From Candidatus Saccharimonadota bacterium (GTDB lineage: Bacteria; Patescibacteriota; Saccharimonadia; Saccharimonadales; JAGQNJ01), in NCBI GenBank assembly GCA_020428115.1, contig JAGQNJ010000032.1, positions 1 through 7,681 of the forward strand: a stretch of DNA of 7,681 nt, read 5' to 3'. How positions within the stretch are numbered: the first letter of the stretch is position 1; each line of letters opens with the position of its first letter. Shown in pieces: positions 5,739 to 7,681 of the stretch. A program made the position numbers and the translations under genes. The notes beneath the pieces were generated by a model. It worked only from the letters and a program-made list of their open reading frames with translations. It had not been told where the DNA came from and did no database searches.

Positions 5739-6626
5739 ATGATGAAAAAGGTTATTCTGTACTACAAATTTGTGCCTCTGAGTGATCCTGCCATGACTAT
5801 GCGCTGGCAGAGAGAGTTGTGCCAACGGCTTGAGCTCAAAGGCCGAATCATTGTAAGTAAACATGGGATCAACGGCACTCTTGGCGGCGATATCGAAAAC
5901 TTGCGCCGCTACAAACGTGAGATGAATGCCTCGGAAGTCTTTAGGGGAATAACGTACAAATGGAGTGATGGAACTGGTGCCGAGTTTCCGCGCCTTAGTG
6001 TCAAAGTAAGATCAGAGCTTGTTGCGTTTGGCGCACCAGATGAAATTGAGGTTGATGAGAAGGGTGTCAAAAATGGAGGTAAGCACCTTAAGCCAGAAGC
6101 GTTGCATAAATTGATCAAAGAGCGCGGTGATGAGGTTGTGTTTTTTGATGGGCGCAACGCATACGAGGCAGCTGTCGGACGTTTCAAAAATGCTGTCGTG
6201 CCAGATACCAAGACAACACGCGATTTTGTGAAAGAGATTGAATCCGATAAATACAACGATATAAAGGACAAGCCGGTAGTAACGTATTGTACTGGCGGAA
6301 TCCGCTGTGAAGCATTGAGCGCACTCATGAAAAATCGAGGCTTCAACGAGGTATATCAAATTGATGGCGGAATTGTAAAATACGGCGAAAAATATGGTGA
6401 CGATGGACTGTGGGAAGGAAATTTGTATATTTTTGATGGGCGCATGACACACAAGTTTTCTGACAAAGCAAAGGATATTGGAGAGTGCGTACATTGCCAC
6501 GGCAAGACGAGTAATTACGAGAACTGCCATAACGTCGCGTGTAATCGCTTGGTGCTGGTATGTAAAGAATGTCGCAAGCAAGATACTTGCGAACAATGCA
6601 CCAATATGACTGCCGAAGTAGGGTAG
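5739..6626 (+). CDS. trhO: tRNA U34 hydroxylase TrhO, rhodanese family (YceA/UPF0176)
   Basis: TrhO performs the oxygen-dependent route to 5-hydroxyuridine at the wobble position (U34) of certain tRNAs, which widens codon reading. The product has about 295 residues. The N-terminal UPF0176 domain (about 1-95) contains SKHGINGTLGG, a family signature. The rhodanese domain (about 110-215) carries the active-site loop YCTGGIRCE with catalytic Cys184 (codon 6288) and Cys190, followed by DGGIVKYGEKYG. The C-terminal segment (after about 240) contains a cysteine/histidine-rich cluster with CVHCHGK, ACNRL, CKEC and CEQC, a likely metal-binding part typical of the family. I start at the ATG at 5739; ATG follows again at 5742 and either is possible. 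An in-frame TTG at 5724 is open but lies inside the promoter. No Shine-Dalgarno stands at proper distance, in line with a leaderless transcript. uvrC begins four bases after the TAG, so the two should be cotranscribed. Confidence 0.95.
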   Translation: MMKKVILYYKFVPLSDPAMTMRWQRELCQRLELKGRIIVSKHGINGTLGGDIENLRRYKREMNASEVFRGITYKWSDGTGAEFPRLSVKVRSELVAFGAPDEIEVDEKGVKNGGKHLKPEALHKLIKERGDEVVFFDGRNAYEAAVGRFKNAVVPDTKTTRDFVKEIESDKYNDIKDKPVVTYCTGGIRCEALSALMKNRGFNEVYQIDGGIVKYGEKYGDDGLWEGNLYIFDGRMTHKFSDKAKDIGECVHCHGKTSNYENCHNVACNRLVLVCKECRKQDTCEQCTNMTAEVG

Positions 6627-6630
6627 CCAC

Positions 6631-7681
6631 GTGCATACACTGGAGGACAGATTAAAAGAATTACCTAACCAGCCCGGTGTGTATCTGTACAAGGATGCAC
6701 AGGGCACGATTATCTATATTGGTAAGGCTGCCGTGCTCAAAAATCGCGTGCGACAGTACTTTCAAAAAAGCCGTCCTCTTGATGCTAAGACTACTGCATT
6801 AGTCGCCGACATCGCGAGCATAGATTGGATCACAGTAGAAAGTGAGGCCGATGCACTATTTTTAGAAGCCGAGCTTGTTCGCCGATATCAGCCCAAATAC
6901 AACATATTGCTTCGCGACGACAAAAGTACAGTCTACGTCAGAATTGATTACAAAAGCGACTACCCGAGCGTCACGCTTACGAGGCGACCACTCGATGATG
7001 GTGCTGAATATTTTGGGCCGTACTTTAGTGCGTTTGCGGTAAAAAAGGCTCTGCACTTTTTGCGCAAAGCTTTCCCGTACTCGACGCATACTCGTACGAT
7101 TCCCAAACGAGCATGTTTACAATATCAGTTGGGGCTTTGTCCTGGGCTCGAAGAACACAAAACCAGCCTAGCTGACTACCGAGCCAATTTACGCAAACTC
7201 ATGCAGTATCTGCGCGGTGAACGGGTAAAACTTATTAAGCAGATCGAGTCAGAGATGAAAGCTTCCGCCAAAGCCAAAAACTTTGAGCAAGCGGCTGCAC
7301 TGCGCAACCAGCTGTTTGCGCTTAAGGGCCTAAGTAAGCAGATAGTGTTCAGCGACAAGGAGTTTTTGGACATCAGTAAGGACGAGGCAATTGCCGATCT
7401 AGCAAAGCTACTCGGCCTCGAGCGTATTCCTCGAAGGATCGAAGGTTATGACATTAGTCACATGAGTGGAACTGACACGGCCGCGAGCATGGTTGTATTT
7501 ATCAATGGCCTTCCAGCCAAGACCGAGTATCGAAAGTTTAAACTGCGGATACCTGGTAATGATGACTTCGCTCACATGCGCGAGGTATTAACGAGGCGTC
7601 TCTCAGCAAAGCATACTGCTCAGTGGGATATGCCAGACTTAATACTGATCGATGGTGGCAAGGGTCAGGTGAGTGCGGCGC
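6631..7681 (+). CDS. uvrC: Excinuclease ABC subunit UvrC (3' truncated by window edge)
   Basis: UvrC makes the 3' and then 5' incisions around a lesion bound by UvrB. The first 350 codons are present and the frame is open at the window end. The start must be GTG at 6631: an in-frame stop lies at 6619-6621 and no other start codon comes between. AGGG (6620-6623) is seven bases upstream. Domains in order: GIY-YIG nuclease (about 12-95) with PGVY (15-18), YIGKA (29-33), Arg39 and the catalytic Glu79 in LFLEAELVRRYQPKYN; the usual cysteine-rich region (about 148-175); the UVR domain that contacts UvrB (about 203-235, AKNFEQAAALRNQL); and the start of the RNase H-like nuclease, with Asp274 in GYDISHMSGTDTAASMVV and Asp341 in LILIDGGKGQ. 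The third catalytic residue, a His, would lie past the window. Oddity: of the four cysteines expected for an iron-sulfur cluster only Cys162 and Cys170 remain; His153 and Glu174 take the other places. Confidence 0.97.
   Translation, partial: MHTLEDRLKELPNQPGVYLYKDAQGTIIYIGKAAVLKNRVRQYFQKSRPLDAKTTALVADIASIDWITVESEADALFLEAELVRRYQPKYNILLRDDKSTVYVRIDYKSDYPSVTLTRRPLDDGAEYFGPYFSAFAVKKALHFLRKAFPYSTHTRTIPKRACLQYQLGLCPGLEEHKTSLADYRANLRKLMQYLRGERVKLIKQIESEMKASAKAKNFEQAAALRNQLFALKGLSKQIVFSDKEFLDISKDEAIADLAKLLGLERIPRRIEGYDISHMSGTDTAASMVVFINGLPAKTEYRKFKLRIPGNDDFAHMREVLTRRLSAKHTAQWDMPDLILIDGGKGQVSAA

Noticed and set aside
6012..6707. A 231-codon open frame on the minus strand opposite trhO and the uvrC start
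   Set aside because: It lies fully against clearly conserved trhO codons, its translation looks random and Cys/Leu-rich, and it has no ribosome site or family motif; it is a shadow frame.

Overview
The window reads as a compact piece of a bacterial chromosome of medium GC content, most likely from the candidate phyla radiation (Patescibacteria), with Saccharibacteria as the best guess. That guess rests on the tight packing, the divergent housekeeping proteins and the short or near-absent mRNA leaders. It is an inference, because there is no rRNA marker here. The standard code fits: uvrA ends in TGA, which argues against the lineages that recode TGA as glycine. I see no tRNA, rRNA, insertion sequence, CRISPR array or phage gene.

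Layout, left to right. (1) Positions 1-1834, plus strand: the C-terminal two thirds of uvrA, followed through an ATGA stop/start overlap by an unrecognised 150-residue protein (1831-2283). (2) Positions 2280-2945, minus strand: a DedA-family membrane protein whose stop codon overlaps the stop of the previous gene inside one CTAG. (3) Positions 2946-3036: a very short divergent control region holding two back-to-back extended -10 promoters inside one imperfect palindrome. (4) Positions 3037-3711, plus: rplY, coding a long bL25 (CTC/TL5 type) with an acidic tail. (5) Positions 3714-5516, minus: a full ABC exporter half-transporter, ending two bases from the rplY stop. (6) Positions 5517-5738: a second divergent control region. 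On the minus strand it carries a near-consensus promoter, a strong Shine-Dalgarno, a 17-codon open frame and a long hairpin that covers that Shine-Dalgarno, all upstream of the exporter. On the plus strand it carries a promoter whose predicted start of transcription lies on the trhO start codon. (7) Positions 5739-6626, plus: trhO, the rhodanese-type tRNA U34 hydroxylase, followed four bases later by uvrC (6631 to the window end, open).

How it fits together. Two of the three subunits of nucleotide excision repair (UvrA damage recognition and UvrC dual incision) flank the window on the same strand. Between them are translation genes (bL25, TrhO) and envelope genes (DedA, ABC exporter). Both convergent junctions are stop to stop with no room for a conventional terminator, and both divergent junctions use interlocked promoters, so neighbouring transcription units probably affect one another. 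The least explained parts are the peptide/hairpin leader of the exporter, the palindromic dedA/rplY promoter, the UvrC iron-sulfur region (two of four expected cysteines replaced) and the unknown gene coupled to uvrA. No gene-free stretch exceeds 300 bases.
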